Assembly (NCBI RefSeq): GCF_949987515.2
Contig: NC_082696.1
Location: 36,064,431 to 36,128,430 of the forward strand
Direction: 5' to 3'
DNA length: 64,000 nt
DNA from: Delphinus delphis
Taxonomy: Eukaryota > Chordata > Mammalia > Artiodactyla > Delphinidae
This document shows positions 11,914 through 23,281 of this stretch, piece after piece (the first letter of the stretch is position 1; each line of letters starts with the position of its first letter). The position numbers were made by a program, and so were the translations under genes. A model generated the notes under the pieces. It was not told where the DNA came from. It did no database searches and saw only the letters and a program-made list of their open reading frames with translations.

Positions 11914-12991
11914 ACATGGGTATGACACCAAAAGCACAGGCAACAAAAGAAAAAAATAAATTGGACTACATCAAAATTAAAAACTCTTTGGATCAAAGGA
12001 TACAATCAAGAGAGTGAAAAGGCAATCCACAGAGTGGGAGAAAGTGTTTGCAAAACACATATCTGATAAGAAGTGAATATCAAAAAAATATAAAGAACTC
12101 CTACAACTCAATAACAAAAGAAACCCAAACAATCTGATTTAAAAATGGACAAAGGACTTGAGCAGACATATCTTCGAAGAAGACATACAAATGTCCAAGG
12201 AGCACATGCAAAGATGCCCAACATCATTAATTATTAGGGAAATGAAAATGAAAACCACAGTGAGATACCATCTCACACCCATTAGGATGGCTGCTATCAA
12301 CAAAACTGGAAAATAAAAACAAGCGTTAGTGATGGTGTGGAGAAATTGGAACCTTTGTGAACTCTTGGTGGGAACGTAAAATGGTAATGCTGTGGAAAAT
12401 AGTACGGCAGTTTCTCAAAAAATTAAAAATAGAATAATCATATGACCAGCAATGCTATTTCTGGTTATATACCCAAAAGAATTGAAAGCAGGTCTCAAAG
12501 AGATATTTTTATGCCTATGTTCATAGCAACATTATTCACAATAGCCAAAAGTGGAAGTAACCCAAATATTCATTGATAAATGAATGGATAAACAAAATGT
12601 GGTATATGCACACAATGGAATATTATTCAGTCTTAAAGAGGAAGGAAATTCTGACCCATGATACAACATGGATGAACATGTTGAGGACATTATGCTAAGT
12701 GAAATAAACCAGTCATAGAAGGACGAACATTGTATGATTATTTACGTGAGGCACTTAGAGTAGTCTTGTTCACAGAGACGGAAAGTAGAATGGTGACTGG
12801 TAAGGGCTGGGGGAGAAGAAAATGAGAAGTTGTTTTGTGAGTGTAGAGTTTCAGTTTTGTAAGATAAAAAGAATTCTGGAGATGGATTGCACAACAATGT
12901 GAATATATTTAACACTACTGAACTGTACACTTAAAATGGCTAAGAAGGTGAATTTTATGTTATGTGTATTCTACTGCAATTTAAAGAAAAT
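11914..12991 (+). mobile_element. 5'-truncated L1, ORF2 3' end and 3' UTR
   Basis: On the plus strand the sequence follows the end of L1 ORF2 ('ggactacatcaaaattaaaa', 'ggacttgagcagacat', 'cacacccattaggatggctgc', 'tggtgggaacgtaaaatgg'). It then runs through the 3' UTR to 'ctactgcaatttaaagaaaa'. Reading frames are destroyed. A short direct repeat CAGTCTAT (11906-11913 and 12992-12999) probably marks the insertion. Divergence suggests an older L1M/L1MA-like subfamily. Confidence 0.85.
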
Positions 12992-13105
12992 CAGTCTATT
13001 TGAGAGGGAGCTTCATGGCACTCCTCATGAAGAGGCCCCAGCAACATCATGGAATGTCTTAATTGAAAGTGGATGGTTCTTAAAGAACATTAATGTTTCA
13101 ACATC

Positions 13106-13344
13106 AAGAAATAATGTTGAGGGCTTCCCTGGTGGCGTAGTGGTTGAGAGTCCCCCTGCCGATGCAGGGGACACGGGTTTGTGCCCCGGTCCGGGAAGAT
13201 CCCACATGCCGTGGAGCGGCTGGGCCCGTGAGCCATGGCCGCTGAGCCTGTGCGTCCGGAGCCTGTGCTCCGCAATGGAAGAGGCCACAACAGTGAGAGG
13301 CCCTCGTACGACAAAAAAAAAAAAAAAAAAAGAAATAATGTTGA
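13106..13344 (+). mobile_element. CHR-type SINE, young form, with 15-bp TSD
   Basis: AAGAAATAATGTTGA flanks the element at 13106-13120 and 13330-13344. The element (13121-13329) has the head 'gggcttccctggtggcgtag', a B-box region, the GC-rich body and a poly(A) tail of about 20. It is in the opposite orientation to the copy at 10.3 kb. Confidence 0.93.
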
Positions 13345-13454
13345 AAGTAAATTGCTGTTTTCTGTGTGTTTCTGACATGCATATATGGCAAGAAGCAAAT
13401 CCAGTTCAGAAATAAGGAATTATAGAGTTCAAATGTTAGGTGTTGAGGAAAGGG

Positions 13455-13640
13455 AATTGGTAGTATACATTTATTACCTTAAACCTTCATGGTGCTATCA
13501 GTAAGTATTGCCTTCAGGCTATAGATATGACTGCTCTAGGAAGTAAGGTCACTTTGCCAAAGTCACACAGGTGATGAGTTGTGGAAATAGGATTTGGACA
13601 CAGGGCCTCTATTGCTACAATGCATTGTTACCAGGGATAG
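13455..13640 (+). repeat. ancient mammalian repeat ('gaggaaactgaggc' type)
   Basis: 'aagtaaggtcactttgccaaagtcacacaggtgatgagttgtgg' is a diverged version of the common 'ttgcccaaggtcacacagctagtaagtgg' repeat. The family name is not certain from sequence alone. Confidence 0.4.
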
Positions 13641-13954
13641 AGGTAGGCCTGGTCAGAGCTCAGTACAGTAATGGAGGCTGACATTTATGAACAAGTCAGT
13701 AATGTAACTGACAGATGAGCAACTGTGACTTGTAGTTGGGGAGACAAGATATACAAGCACTAGAGTCAATTTATCAAGAGTCATCCACGAGGTGCTATGA
13801 GGTATGGTCAGTGCATTCTGTAGGTCAACCTACTGCAAAGCCAGGGCTGCAGCTGTGGTCCTCTGGGACCTCTCTCTAGCTACTCCCTTCAAGTCTGTCC
13901 TACTTTGGCTGAGATTCCCCTGGGACTTGGTCAGAGTCCGATAACCAGAAATAA
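13641..13954. other. unclassified stretch
   Basis: Nothing recognised. Confidence 0.5.
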
Positions 13955-13959
13955 TGATC

Positions 13960-14190
13960 AGGATGTAGGCTCTGGAGCCAAATTGCCTGGGTTCAGATCC
14001 TGTCTCTGATTGTAGCTGTGTGACTCAGGGCAAATTACTTAACTTCCCTGTGCATTCTTCCTCATCTGCAAAATGGGGATTATAAAAGCATCTTCCTTAT
14101 GAATGATTTGAGGATTAAATGAGTCAATGCGTATAAACTACTGAAATAGTTCCTAACACATAGCAAATCCTTCATAAGTGTTAAATATTA
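13960..14190 (+). repeat. MIR SINE, nearly complete
   Basis: One of the best MIR copies here. It has 'taggctctggagccaaattgcctgggttcagatcc', 'agctgtgtgactcagggcaaattacttaacttccctgtgc', 'cctcatctgcaaaatgggg' and 'ttgaggattaaatgagtcaat' in the expected order. Confidence 0.88.
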
Positions 14191-14960
14191 TTTTATACCA
14201 ATTGTTAGAGCCATATCACACATCAGGGATGGTACCTAGGAAATACTTCATTCTTTGTGGTTTTCAATAATTCAAATGTATCTACCTACACCAACAGAAC
14301 AAACTCATTTATTATATAAATTATGCAACTTATAATGCATATAAAATTCTACACCTTAAGGGAACAAAACAAAACAAAAAACAGTATATGAACAAGTTTC
14401 AAACATGCCTACACATAAAAACATATTCTTAAACTTTCAACAAAATTGTCATGTTTCAGTGGCCTTCCTCAGCATTTAAAAATTTCTGCTTGACTTTTAT
14501 ATCGATCTGTCTCTCGAAAGCTAGAGCAGGTTGCTTTGCATGGAGCTTCAGAGGTTGTGGTTTATTCCAGGTATACCTGGGAAGTGAGCATTACGTTCTA
14601 TTTAATCTAGGCCAGATGATTTTGCACATCTTTTCCCTGAGAGATGTGATAAATGAGAAAGATCTTCTTACATATTCACTGGTGGCAGTGAGGACGGCAA
14701 CCCTCCTCCCTTTCCATCCTCACTCCCACACTTCTTCCCGTGGGGAGAAGGCAGTAAGTCACCCAAGTGAACTTTGGGTTCTAATCAACCAACTAATCAA
14801 GCACTTTGGGGGATGGTGGTATATTGTATGTGTGGTTGGGTTACGTTTACAGACAGTTGTCTACCAAGAGAAGGGTAAGAATTCTGGGAATAGAGATGTG
14901 ATTAAGATTTTTCATTGCTCTCTGAGTTCTATATTATTATTATTTATTAAAAAACATCAT
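14191..14960. other. unclassified stretch containing a 172-codon open frame
   Basis: The plus-strand frame 14451-14969 is the longest outside L1 sequence. It has no recognisable motif, runs into an old repeat at its 3' end, and a frame of this length is expected about once by chance in 64 kb of six-frame translation. Not called as a gene. Confidence 0.5.
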
Positions 14961-14964
14961 CATT

Positions 14965-15185
14965 TTTAAGCCCTTACCATGTCCCAGGTGCTATGCTAGG
15001 GATTTTTAAATAATATGGTATGTAACACAGTAACACTGTAAGAGAGATTTGATTACTCCCATTCACAGTTGAGAAGACCAAAGCCTGCAGAGCTTAAATG
15101 ACACAGCTGGTAAGTTTTGGAATCATTGGGCCAATGATCTGACTCTAAGAATGAACTCTCAACCTATATGGTCTACTGTTTCTCA
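14965..15185 (+). repeat. ancient mammalian repeat ('gaggaaactgaggc' type)
   Basis: 'cccttaccatgtcccaggtgctatgctaggg', then 'cccattcacagttgagaagacc', then 'cttaaatgacacagctggtaag', in the order of the common 'gtgccaggcactgtgctagg' repeat (MIR/L2-era). Confidence 0.55.
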
Positions 15186-15319
15186 GTTATATTCTACAAT
15201 CATTGACAGGACTTAAAATGGGTTCAGAAAGCAGATAATCAGTTATCTAAGTCTCTATAACCAAAATTGTGATTATCCTAAGGAAGTAAAAAGTTTTCAA
15301 AGAAGATAAAATGACATCT

Positions 15320-15640
15320 TGTACATTTCAAGTTCGAGCAGAGGAACCACAGTATTGGAAGCGACCCTCGAAGTCTCTGAAATTACTTTCCATTGCAAGA
15401 AATTCAGAAGACTGTCAAGCCTTTGTATGAATACCCCCCAGCAGAGTGGAACTCACTACCATGTGTGGAAGCTGACACTCCTATCAGACAGCTGGGACTG
15501 TTGGAAAGCTCTCATTCCTTCTTGACATAAATCTACTTTCTAGTGCCTTCCTTCCACTTTTTCTGGCTCTGCTAGAACCACACAGAATAATCTAACCTCT
15601 GCTCCTCAGGATAAGCTCAATTTATCCTGTATACTTTGGT
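15320..15640 (+). repeat. possible CR1/L3-type LINE remnant
   Basis: 'tggaagcgaccctcgaagt', 'agagtggaactcactacc', 'gacagctgggactgttggaaagctctcattccttcttga' and 'acacagaataatctaacctctgctcc' follow the order of an old CR1/L3-like repeat. Strongly diverged. Confidence 0.4.
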
Positions 15641-15679
15641 GTCCCTGTATGACTCAAACACGAATTATTCCTGGCATAG

Positions 15680-15920
15680 TTGGAGGCAGTGTGGTATAGA
15701 GGAGGAGAGCATAGATTTTACAGTCAGAAGGTCTGTTCAAATTCTGGCTCAATCATTCATTACTTCTGAGATCCTAAGGAAGTTACCTAACTTCTCTGAG
15801 CATCAGTTTCCATATCTTCATAAAGATTTTACAGGACGGTTCTGAGGGTTAGGATGAGATGATCAATATAAAATGCTAGCATGTGGTAGGCACTCAATAA
15901 AGGTTAGCAATTATTATAAC
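15680..15920 (+). repeat. MIR SINE, nearly complete
   Basis: 'gcagtgtggtatagagg', 'tctgttcaaattctggctcaatcattcattacttctgagatcc', 'cttctctgagcatcagtttcc' and 'catgtggtaggcactcaataaagg' span the MIR from head to 3' end. Confidence 0.85.
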
Positions 15921-16509
15921 TTAATCTTTTCTCTGGTAAAGGGTACAAGTGTTTTGCTACCCTAGGTAGGTTAATCTCAGACTGTTGGTTAAACTAAAGC
16001 CTTTTCTAGTCCATAGTACATGGGCAAGTGACCTTTTGTGTGTTTAAGTAGTACAACAAGAGCAAGTTTTTCAGCCAGACGTCAGCGGTTACATTTGTTA
16101 TTGTTGGTGTGGTTATTTTGTGTGTGTATGTGTAGTTTCTCTGGATACATCTAACTAACTTATTTTGGCTACCCAAGCTATACACATCGATATTGGTCAA
16201 GTGTCCAAACAAACTGGGATCCTAGGGTCTTATGTAGGTATTTGAGTTAGATTGTTTAAGATCAAGTTTTTAAACTCCCTGATAATCTGAAATCTCTCCT
16301 TAGAGCATTTCAGGGAATACCTTCCCTTTGCATAATTCCAACTGGTTAGGAAGAGTTGAGGTGGTAGTTATGTCTTAAGGCCAGTTTTACAGGACAAAGT
16401 TTTCTTTAGACAGATGTCTTCCCTTCCTTGTAGCTCAGTGCGTGTTTCCTAGTCCACGTTACAGTAATGAATGCAGTTGGAATGGAAACAGCTAATTGTC
16501 CTTCCAAAC
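15921..16509. other. unclassified stretch
   Basis: No gene or named repeat. A short TG-rich run lies at about 16115-16135. Confidence 0.5.
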
Positions 16510-16960
16510 TGTGTTCTTTGCTTTCTCCATAGTAGTAGAGCTGTACTGGTAGGTGACTGCCCCGTCAGGGCTGCATTCCCAGAGCCCCTTGCAACAAAGG
16601 TTGGTCATGTATCTTGGCTCTTACCGATGGAATGTGAGCAGAAATGAAGTGGACAATTTCTGTCTCACTTGCTTAAGCAGAATTCCCTGGCCTTGACCTT
16701 CTGCTCTTCCCCCTTCCTCCAGGCATTATGACCTTGGACACCTCATTTGGAAGATGGCAGAGTTGCCATCAGCCTGAGTTCCTGAATGGCCACAATGATC
16801 AGAACTGCCTGCTGGCTGAAATGCTGACCTTGGAGAGGAATACATTTCTTTGTTCTTCGAGCCACGTGAGTGTTAGGTCTCTTCTTAAAGCTACTTATTC
16901 ACTTGTTTTATCTAATGCAGCTCTGAAATTCTGTTTAATTTGTATGGTCAAACAGTTATT
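16510..16960 (+). repeat. possible MaLR/ERVL-type LTR remnant
   Basis: 'attcccagagccccttgcaacaaaggttggtcatg' with 'ccgatggaatgtgagcagaaatgaagtgg' matches a widespread mammalian LTR-like repeat. 'ggcagagttgccatcagcctgagttcctgaatg' fits its later part. No retroviral genes are present. Family uncertain. Confidence 0.4.
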
Positions 16961-17844
16961 GTTTTCATCTTTATTTGATAAGAATCAAGTATCTATTTTA
17001 TTAGAGCCAATGTTCCAAAGAGAAGAACAGAGAAAAAAAATTTACTCTACGGGTCCTTTGCTCTAGGAATAACCATCAGAATTTTCAGTGAGTTCCTTCC
17101 TTGGGCGATGCCATCCCAGACCTAATTTCCGCTTTGGTTAAGATTGGGCTCGTGTGCTAAAGAGGCAGAACAGCCAGGTATTTTCGTGCTCCCTCCTACT
17201 TGTAGCCCCACAAAAACTACCCACCCCACAGAGTTTTTTGCTTGAGCTTTCAGACACTTCCTATATAAGAAATTCTGTGTTTCATCCAACCGTGAAGACT
17301 TTTTGCTCCTTCTACTTCAGGCATAAGCATGGGCTATTCTGGTACGGAAACTATTAGTTTTGGGGTAAAGCCCCGATTCCTCTGATCTGTGTTCTGAATC
17401 TGGCAGCTTCTGTAGGCTTTCCCAGAGAGCCACGACTGTAAGCCATGGTACTTCATCATTATCTCCACCCTGCTCTGTTCACAGGAAATCCTGTGTGAGT
17501 CTGGCAGGGCGACAGAGGGAATGAAGAAATCACATTCATCAGAACAAGCTGGTCAATTTCTTCAAGCAAGGAGCTTGTCTAACATCCAGTGGTTTCCTCC
17601 AGAAAAGATAGTGCACTTTCTTAACTCACTGATAAGATTAGTGCATAGAATCACTGTCTGCAGATCCTAGGCTGCTTTTCAGCTGTATTCTTCCTAACTT
17701 TGGAGCTTTTCTAGACATGCACAAAGTGCAGATCTCAATGTTTCCAATCTGTCAGATACCAAGACAGCATATAATGTTATTGTAATATCTTGTAATCATT
17801 TTTAAATGCTAGAAATCTATTAAACTCAATCTATTTTAAACTAA
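16961..17844. other. unclassified stretch
   Basis: No gene or clear repeat recognised. Confidence 0.5.
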
Positions 17845-18140
17845 CTTCTGATCTCCACGATCTGACTTCTGCTACCTGGTGTCTTCCCCACCTCTGGTGA
17901 TGATAATTCTACTTTTACAGTTGCTTAGGTCACAAAGTTCTGTCATCCTTGACGCTTCTTTCACTCCCGTCTCACAAACAGTCCATCAGGAAATCCTGCC
18001 GGCTCTACTTTCAGAACTTTTCCAGAATCTGATTCCTTTGCACCACCTCCACTCCTACCACTCTGGTGTAGCTGCCAACATCTCTTGCTTGGATTAACTG
18101 GCCTCCTAACTCCTCTCCCTCACCGTCCTACCAACCCTCC

Positions 18141-18188
<48 letters not shown>

Positions 18189-18797
18189 CTATTCTCAACA
18201 GGGCAGTCAGAGAAGTTCTTTTAAAGTGGAAGCCAGGTCATTCAACTCCTCTATTCAAAAACTTTCAGATGACTCTTCACTTTGCTCTGAATAAAATCCC
18301 AAGTCCATTCAAGGGCCTGTAAGGCCTTGTTACCTTTCTGACCTCACTGTCTACTACCTTCCCCCTCTTACTCAGATCCTGTCCCAGGGGCATCCTTGTT
18401 GCTCCTGGATCACAATAGGCAGGCTCTTGTTATAGGGCATTTGTTCCTTAGTCCTTTCTCCTTGATGTCTGCTTGGATAACTCCCTTACTTTCTTTAAGA
18501 CTTGGCTCAGATGTGTCCTCTTCAATAAGATCCACCATGACAACCTTATTTTTATTGCCACTTTCCCATCCACTTTCCCTATTCAACTGTTTGATAGCAC
18601 TTATTGCCTTCTAGCATATGAGGTCATTTACTTACCTACTTACTTACTTACTGTGTTTCTTGTCCCTCCCACTCACCACTAGAATATAAGCTCCGTGAAG
18701 GCAGGAATCATTGATGTACCTTAAGCACCTAGAACAATGTGCGGCACAGAGTAGGCACTTTATATATGTTTGCTAGAAGAATGAATGAATGAAACCC
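17845..18797 (+). repeat. L2 LINE, long 3' non-coding portion
   Basis: Typical order of L2 motifs: 'caccacctccactcctaccactctggtg', 'ggattaactggcctcctaac', 'cattcaactcctctattcaaaa', 'aaggcctgtaaggccttgttacctttctgacctcactgtctacta'. It ends with 'ccactagaatataagctccgtgaaggcagg', 'tagaacaatgtgcggcacagagtaggca' and a terminal (TGAA)n. A CA microsatellite expanded inside it. Confidence 0.82.
18142..18183 (+). repeat. (CA)21 microsatellite
   Basis: Uninterrupted CA dinucleotides of about 42 bp inside the L2 copy. Likely length-polymorphic. Confidence 0.97.
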
Positions 18798-20361
18798 ACC
18801 CATGATGAGATTGATTCTTTGATGCATATGAAACAAACTGGGGTGCTCAACTTCTCCAGAGACTGAGGCTGCAGAAGTTACTTTCCTAACAAGAGGGATG
18901 TGGCAGCAGGAAAGCCCTGGACCTTGAGGAGAAGACTTTCCTGAAAGTGAACCAAAAAACATAGAAAGGAATCTTGAGATGACAGGCCTGGTAAAAGCTT
19001 CCTGTGTTACATTTCAGGAGGATTGACTTGGGGGTTGAGAACACTCTGTTTCTGGAGTTAGGACTCGTCCTTGTTTTGAATTAGAATCTGAGTGACTGAG
19101 AAAAGTGGTGTGGATCGAGTTCCCTGCCTCCGGCACAAATATTTCCTGGTCTGGTTTCAGGTATCCTTTTCCTTAGGTGGGTTTGCCATTGAGGGATTAA
19201 AATGCCTTGTGATTCAGAGCCTGGGCTGTCACAGTGCTGCTGACGCACGTGCGGTATCTTGGATCTCTATTCCGTTCCTCATTCACACTCACCTTTGGGC
19301 TGAAATGGTGAACTTGGTCAGTGGAACCAAATGCCTGAACCTGAGTGGCTGGGGTATTTTTACTGTCTGTCCTCTTCTCTGATCCTGCCCTGCCTCTGCC
19401 AGAATTAAAGTGCGGTGAGCAGGGCAGGGAACAGAGAAAAGCAGTGGCTGGAAGAAGGTGAATAAATGGAAAGAACAGATGCGTTGAAACCGGGAGGGGA
19501 GGAGACAGGCTGCGAGGTGGGGGAGCCCAGTGTTGCACATTTGCTGTGTGTGCCCCTTACTCCCTGACATTTTCATGCATTATGCTCCCTGGTGACACGA
19601 GGAACATGCTATTTATTTTTTTCCACCAAATAGGGAAAAAGCTACTTCATCATTCATATTTGAAATCTTTGCCAATAGGGGAAGAAAATACTTTGCCAAA
19701 ATGTGCAAGCACGGGTTGCTTTAAAAATGTAAAGATTAAAAGGCTCTCAAACGACCCTCCAACCGCTAACACGCTTTCCAAGATATTCCACATTGGACTT
19801 GCAGCCTAACTGAGATGTGTTCTTTGATACGTCCAAATCGAACCCCTCCATACCACCTTCCTCAAGCTGGTTTTGGTCACCAGGAAATTTATGAACAGCC
19901 AATTAGCTTTGCTCAGTTGCCTCCTGAATATCTATACACTGCAAGAGTAATAGTAAGTGTGAGGGAGCAATATATTGACAGAAGGTAAAAAAGCTTTTTT
20001 TCCAAAAAAGGAAGAATCTATATGAAAGAGACTTTCAGATCTTGGGAGTGCCCAGTAGAGTTCCCAGCAGCCTGTTGAAAGGCTCTGTGTTGTCTAAACA
20101 GCCTCCTGTAGGGTAATTGCCATGGCAGCCCATATAAAAGGAATAGTGGAAAGGTGCAAAAGTCATTAGCAGGGAGAAATAGGAAGCAATCAGCAACACT
20201 GTAAACAAATTATTACCATGAAATTACACTCTCAGCTTGAGATGAGTGTCCTGGATCTGTTAAAGCTATATACACCTCACTGATTTAAATGAGATGAGGA
20301 AAGTTTTCCTCTTTGGTCATTTATGAACTGTTAGACCATGATGGATTGTGATGCCTGAGTC
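18798..20361. other. unclassified stretch
   Basis: No gene recognised. Frames around 19090-19580 on both strands have no recognisable similarity. The part at about 20080-20330 is free of visible repeats and rich in homeobox-like AT motifs. Confidence 0.45.
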
Positions 20362-20380
20362 GGGGTTGGGGGTGGGGGGG
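20362..20380 (+). other. potential G-quadruplex motif
   Basis: Runs of 4, 5 and 7 G separated by TT and T; the last run can supply two G-tracts with a one-base loop. This meets the usual four-tract pattern on the plus strand. Whether it folds or matters is unknown. Confidence 0.6.
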
Positions 20381-21529
20381 CGGTGAGAGGAATGCCCACT
20401 TCTTCCCAGGCTTCCTTTAACGACATATTACCTGCCCTGGGGGGCTTGGGCAGAGAGGCTTTTCCAATCGTCTCCTGGACGAGATGCTACCTTTTGGGAT
20501 GAAATGGAAACCTGCTGGATCGACTGTATTTTATTCAGAAGTCGTTTTGAGGAGAAAAGCCCAAGACTGTTTCCTGTACCGCCATGGGAGTGGGAACGTG
20601 GGCGTTGGCTGCCGGAACTCTCCTGGCATCTGAGCCCTCCCTCTCGCGGCCACTCAGCCACCGTCTGCAGGAAAAGGCTGCTTTCCCCTTTCCAACCTGG
20701 CCTTAGGTTAGGTCCCATCACCCTCTCCGGCATCTCCCTTGGAATCGGCATTTCAAAATGTCCTCAGTTCCCGGTGACTCAGACTCCAATTGCTGTTTGC
20801 TTCTCCACCTACCACCCTGGAAATCTCCAGATCCGGGTCCGGGTCCGCCAACTGCTGGCTGACATCAGGTGTGTCTCCCGCGCCTGCTGCCCCATCAACA
20901 GCAGTTCAGACCATTGCGCTGGGAAGGAGGTTAGCCTCACTCTCTGCAGCACAGTTGTCTGTTTTTGAACCTCTCTCTACACTTGGACCCAATGGGCTAC
21001 CTACCCCCCGGTGTGCTTCTCACAGAATCAAGCTGGTACCCTGGGCCCTGAGATGCTTGAGGCACAGAGATGAGTTTTCTTTCCGGCAGCCACGTCAGTT
21101 TCTACCCCCAGGGCCCAACACCACAGTTATATTTGTTTCCTGGATGCATTGTTCCAGCTCTTGACAGCCAGCTCAGAGGTAGTGCTAATGCTCAGTTACA
21201 GTTTCCCTTTTTGCCTTCTTGTTTTAGTCACAAGGAAATTTGTAAGAAAATAAGCTTTGATTTTTTTTTTTTTTTAGACTTTAAGTTGAAACTTAGATGC
21301 TCACTTTTGCTGAGAAGTGGGAAGGGATGTGTAGTATACACAGTGCATGATGAATTCAGACATGGAAGAGGAAGTCTTTTTAAAGATACCATGAAAAAAG
21401 TTAATCTTGACGTCATCGTAATAGAGACTCTTCTTGTCTATACTCACAAAAATCTTAAAATTTTAAGATACTAACATTGAAAGGGAATGTAGAAATTATC
21501 ATGTATAATTTCAAAACGAAAGACGATAG
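20381..21529. other. unclassified, moderately GC-rich stretch
   Basis: Several overlapping open frames of 96-154 codons lie in different frames on both strands (20428-21474). None shows a recognisable domain, and overlapping frames are common in GC-richer DNA. Not called as a gene. Confidence 0.45.
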
Positions 21530-21870
21530 TACCATCTATACATACTTGTCATCCAGTCTCTTAAACCACCTGGAAACAAGGAACTTTCAGCCTTGCAGAA
21601 AAACCCATTCCAGTTAAAACCGCCCCAATATTGTTGGATAATTCATTCTCGTATTTAAACATCTCCAAGTAATATTATTCTACTGTTTTGTTTTGCCTTC
21701 TAGAAATATGTAAAAAATTACTAGTGCAATCTTAGAGTTGAAAGAGACAGACAAAATCCTGTTACATATTACGATCCTTCACATCTTTTATACCAAATGA
21801 TACCTCTCTGCTTCTTTCAATTCTTCAGTTATGTGACATGGTTTCAGACGGTTTTACATTTTGTTTTCCA
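21530..21870 (+). repeat. possible CR1/L3-type LINE remnant
   Basis: 'catccagtctcttaaaccacctggaaacaag', 'aaacccattccag' and 'ttcttcagttatgtgacatggtttcagac' recall the same old CR1/L3-like repeat as at 15.3 kb. Strongly diverged. Confidence 0.4.
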
Positions 21871-22465
21871 TGTTTGGATTCAATTCCTATTAAAATTTGG
21901 TCCCCAGGAGTGATAATAGTTTCAGTCACAGTTCAATTGCTAAGGAAGATTCATTAGATTAAAATAACAATGCTTATGAATCTGTGTTTTATTGCAGGTG
22001 GAAAGATATAGCATAAGAACAACATTAAAATAAAGATACCCGTTGCAGCCAAAGGTCGCAAGGGGGCTGGAAAGTCGGGGCCAGGCTCTAATTATCCCCC
22101 CTCTGTAAGGGCCATTCTAGATATGCATAGTTTGAGAACCATTAATCTATTCCAATGCCTTCATTCTAAAGAGAAATAATATTTGAAGATCACAGTTATT
22201 AAGAGATTTCCATAGCACCAGCCTGAATGCTGAGCTCATTTTACTGTGTTTGTACCCCTTAGGGTACAAGAAAGCAGAAATATCAGGTTATCAAACGGCC
22301 AAATCTATAAAACTTATTTCTTTTCATCCTATTGAATTCAAATTAACTTGCATTTTTTAGTTCCCACTACAGGCAAGCACTAACGGCCACATCCATAACT
22401 ATAAACCTAGGTGTTAAGACTAGAGTAATAAAAAATACAAAAATGGAGAGTTTTTAAGGTGGGTA
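21871..22465. other. unclassified stretch
   Basis: Nothing recognised. Confidence 0.5.
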
Positions 22466-22990
22466 TATTAGTCAGGGTCAGGGTCTCTAGGCAAAAAGGG
22501 TCTCTAGAACCAGATATATATATATATACACATACATATGTATGCATATCATATACTTCTCTCTGACATATATATTATATATATATGAGAAGATTGAGAG
22601 ATTGATTTATTGACCTTTGTTAAAGAATTGACTCCCACAGTTGTAGGGCTGCCAAGTTCAAAATCTGCTGGGCAGCTGGGCAGCTTGGCAGGCTGGCGAC
22701 CCAGGAAAGAGCTAATGTTGCAGCTCAAGCCTGAGGGCCACCTGAAGGCAGAATTCCCTCTTCCTCGGAGGCTAGTCTTTTTCCCTGAAGGCCTTTGACT
22801 GACTGCACGAAGCCCCCCACATTATGGAGGGCAATCTGCTTTACTCAAAGTCTACTGAGTTAAATGTTAATCTCATCTGAAAAACCCTTCGCGGGGACCT
22901 CTAGGTTGGTGTTTGATTGGTGTTGGCCTGGCCGGGTTTACTTACAGGGTGAATGTTTTACCTACTTCTTACAGGCCAGGTTAACTACTC
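22466..22990 (-). repeat. ancient LTR-like repeat with TA microsatellite
   Basis: The left end 'ttagtcagggtcagggtctctag' and internal blocks ('attgactcccacagttgtagggctgccaag', 'ccacattatggagggcaatctgctttactcaaagtctactgagttaaatgttaat') match a widespread mammalian repeat. On the other strand it starts with a 'gatggttaattttatgtgtcaac'-like end. I believe it is an ERVL/MaLR-type LTR but am not sure of the subfamily. No viral genes are present. A (TA)n tract lies at about 22516-22586. Confidence 0.55.
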
Positions 22991-23281
22991 ACTCCTGTTT
23001 CTCTGTCTCTCTTTTATTTCAAAGTTGTGTTCGTTTTCATTTTCAGTGTTATCAAATAGTTGTTTTTACTACTCTCGACTATTATAGCATTTCTAGTTAC
23101 TAGAGAACATTAAAATTTTAGTAACAGCAGCATTACAGCATTTAGTAATGCTTTGATATTCATGGCAACTACGTGAAAAACAATATTTTTCTGGATAATG
23201 ACTAAAAAAGGTAAGCTAGGTGCTTTTTATCACATTGTGTATGTGTGTGTGTGTATCACATAAATACGTATGTGCTTACTT
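22991..23281. other. unclassified stretch
   Basis: Nothing recognised. A short (TG)n run is present at about 23235-23255. Confidence 0.5.

Noticed and set aside
14451..14969. 172-codon open frame, longest outside L1
   Set aside because: No recognisable domain or codon bias, and it runs into an ancient repeat. With the base composition here, about one frame of this length is expected by chance in six frames over 64 kb.
20428..21474. Cluster of overlapping frames in GC-richer DNA
   Set aside because: Frames lie in different phases on both strands with no recognisable domain. This pattern is typical of GC-richer non-coding DNA with fewer stop codons.
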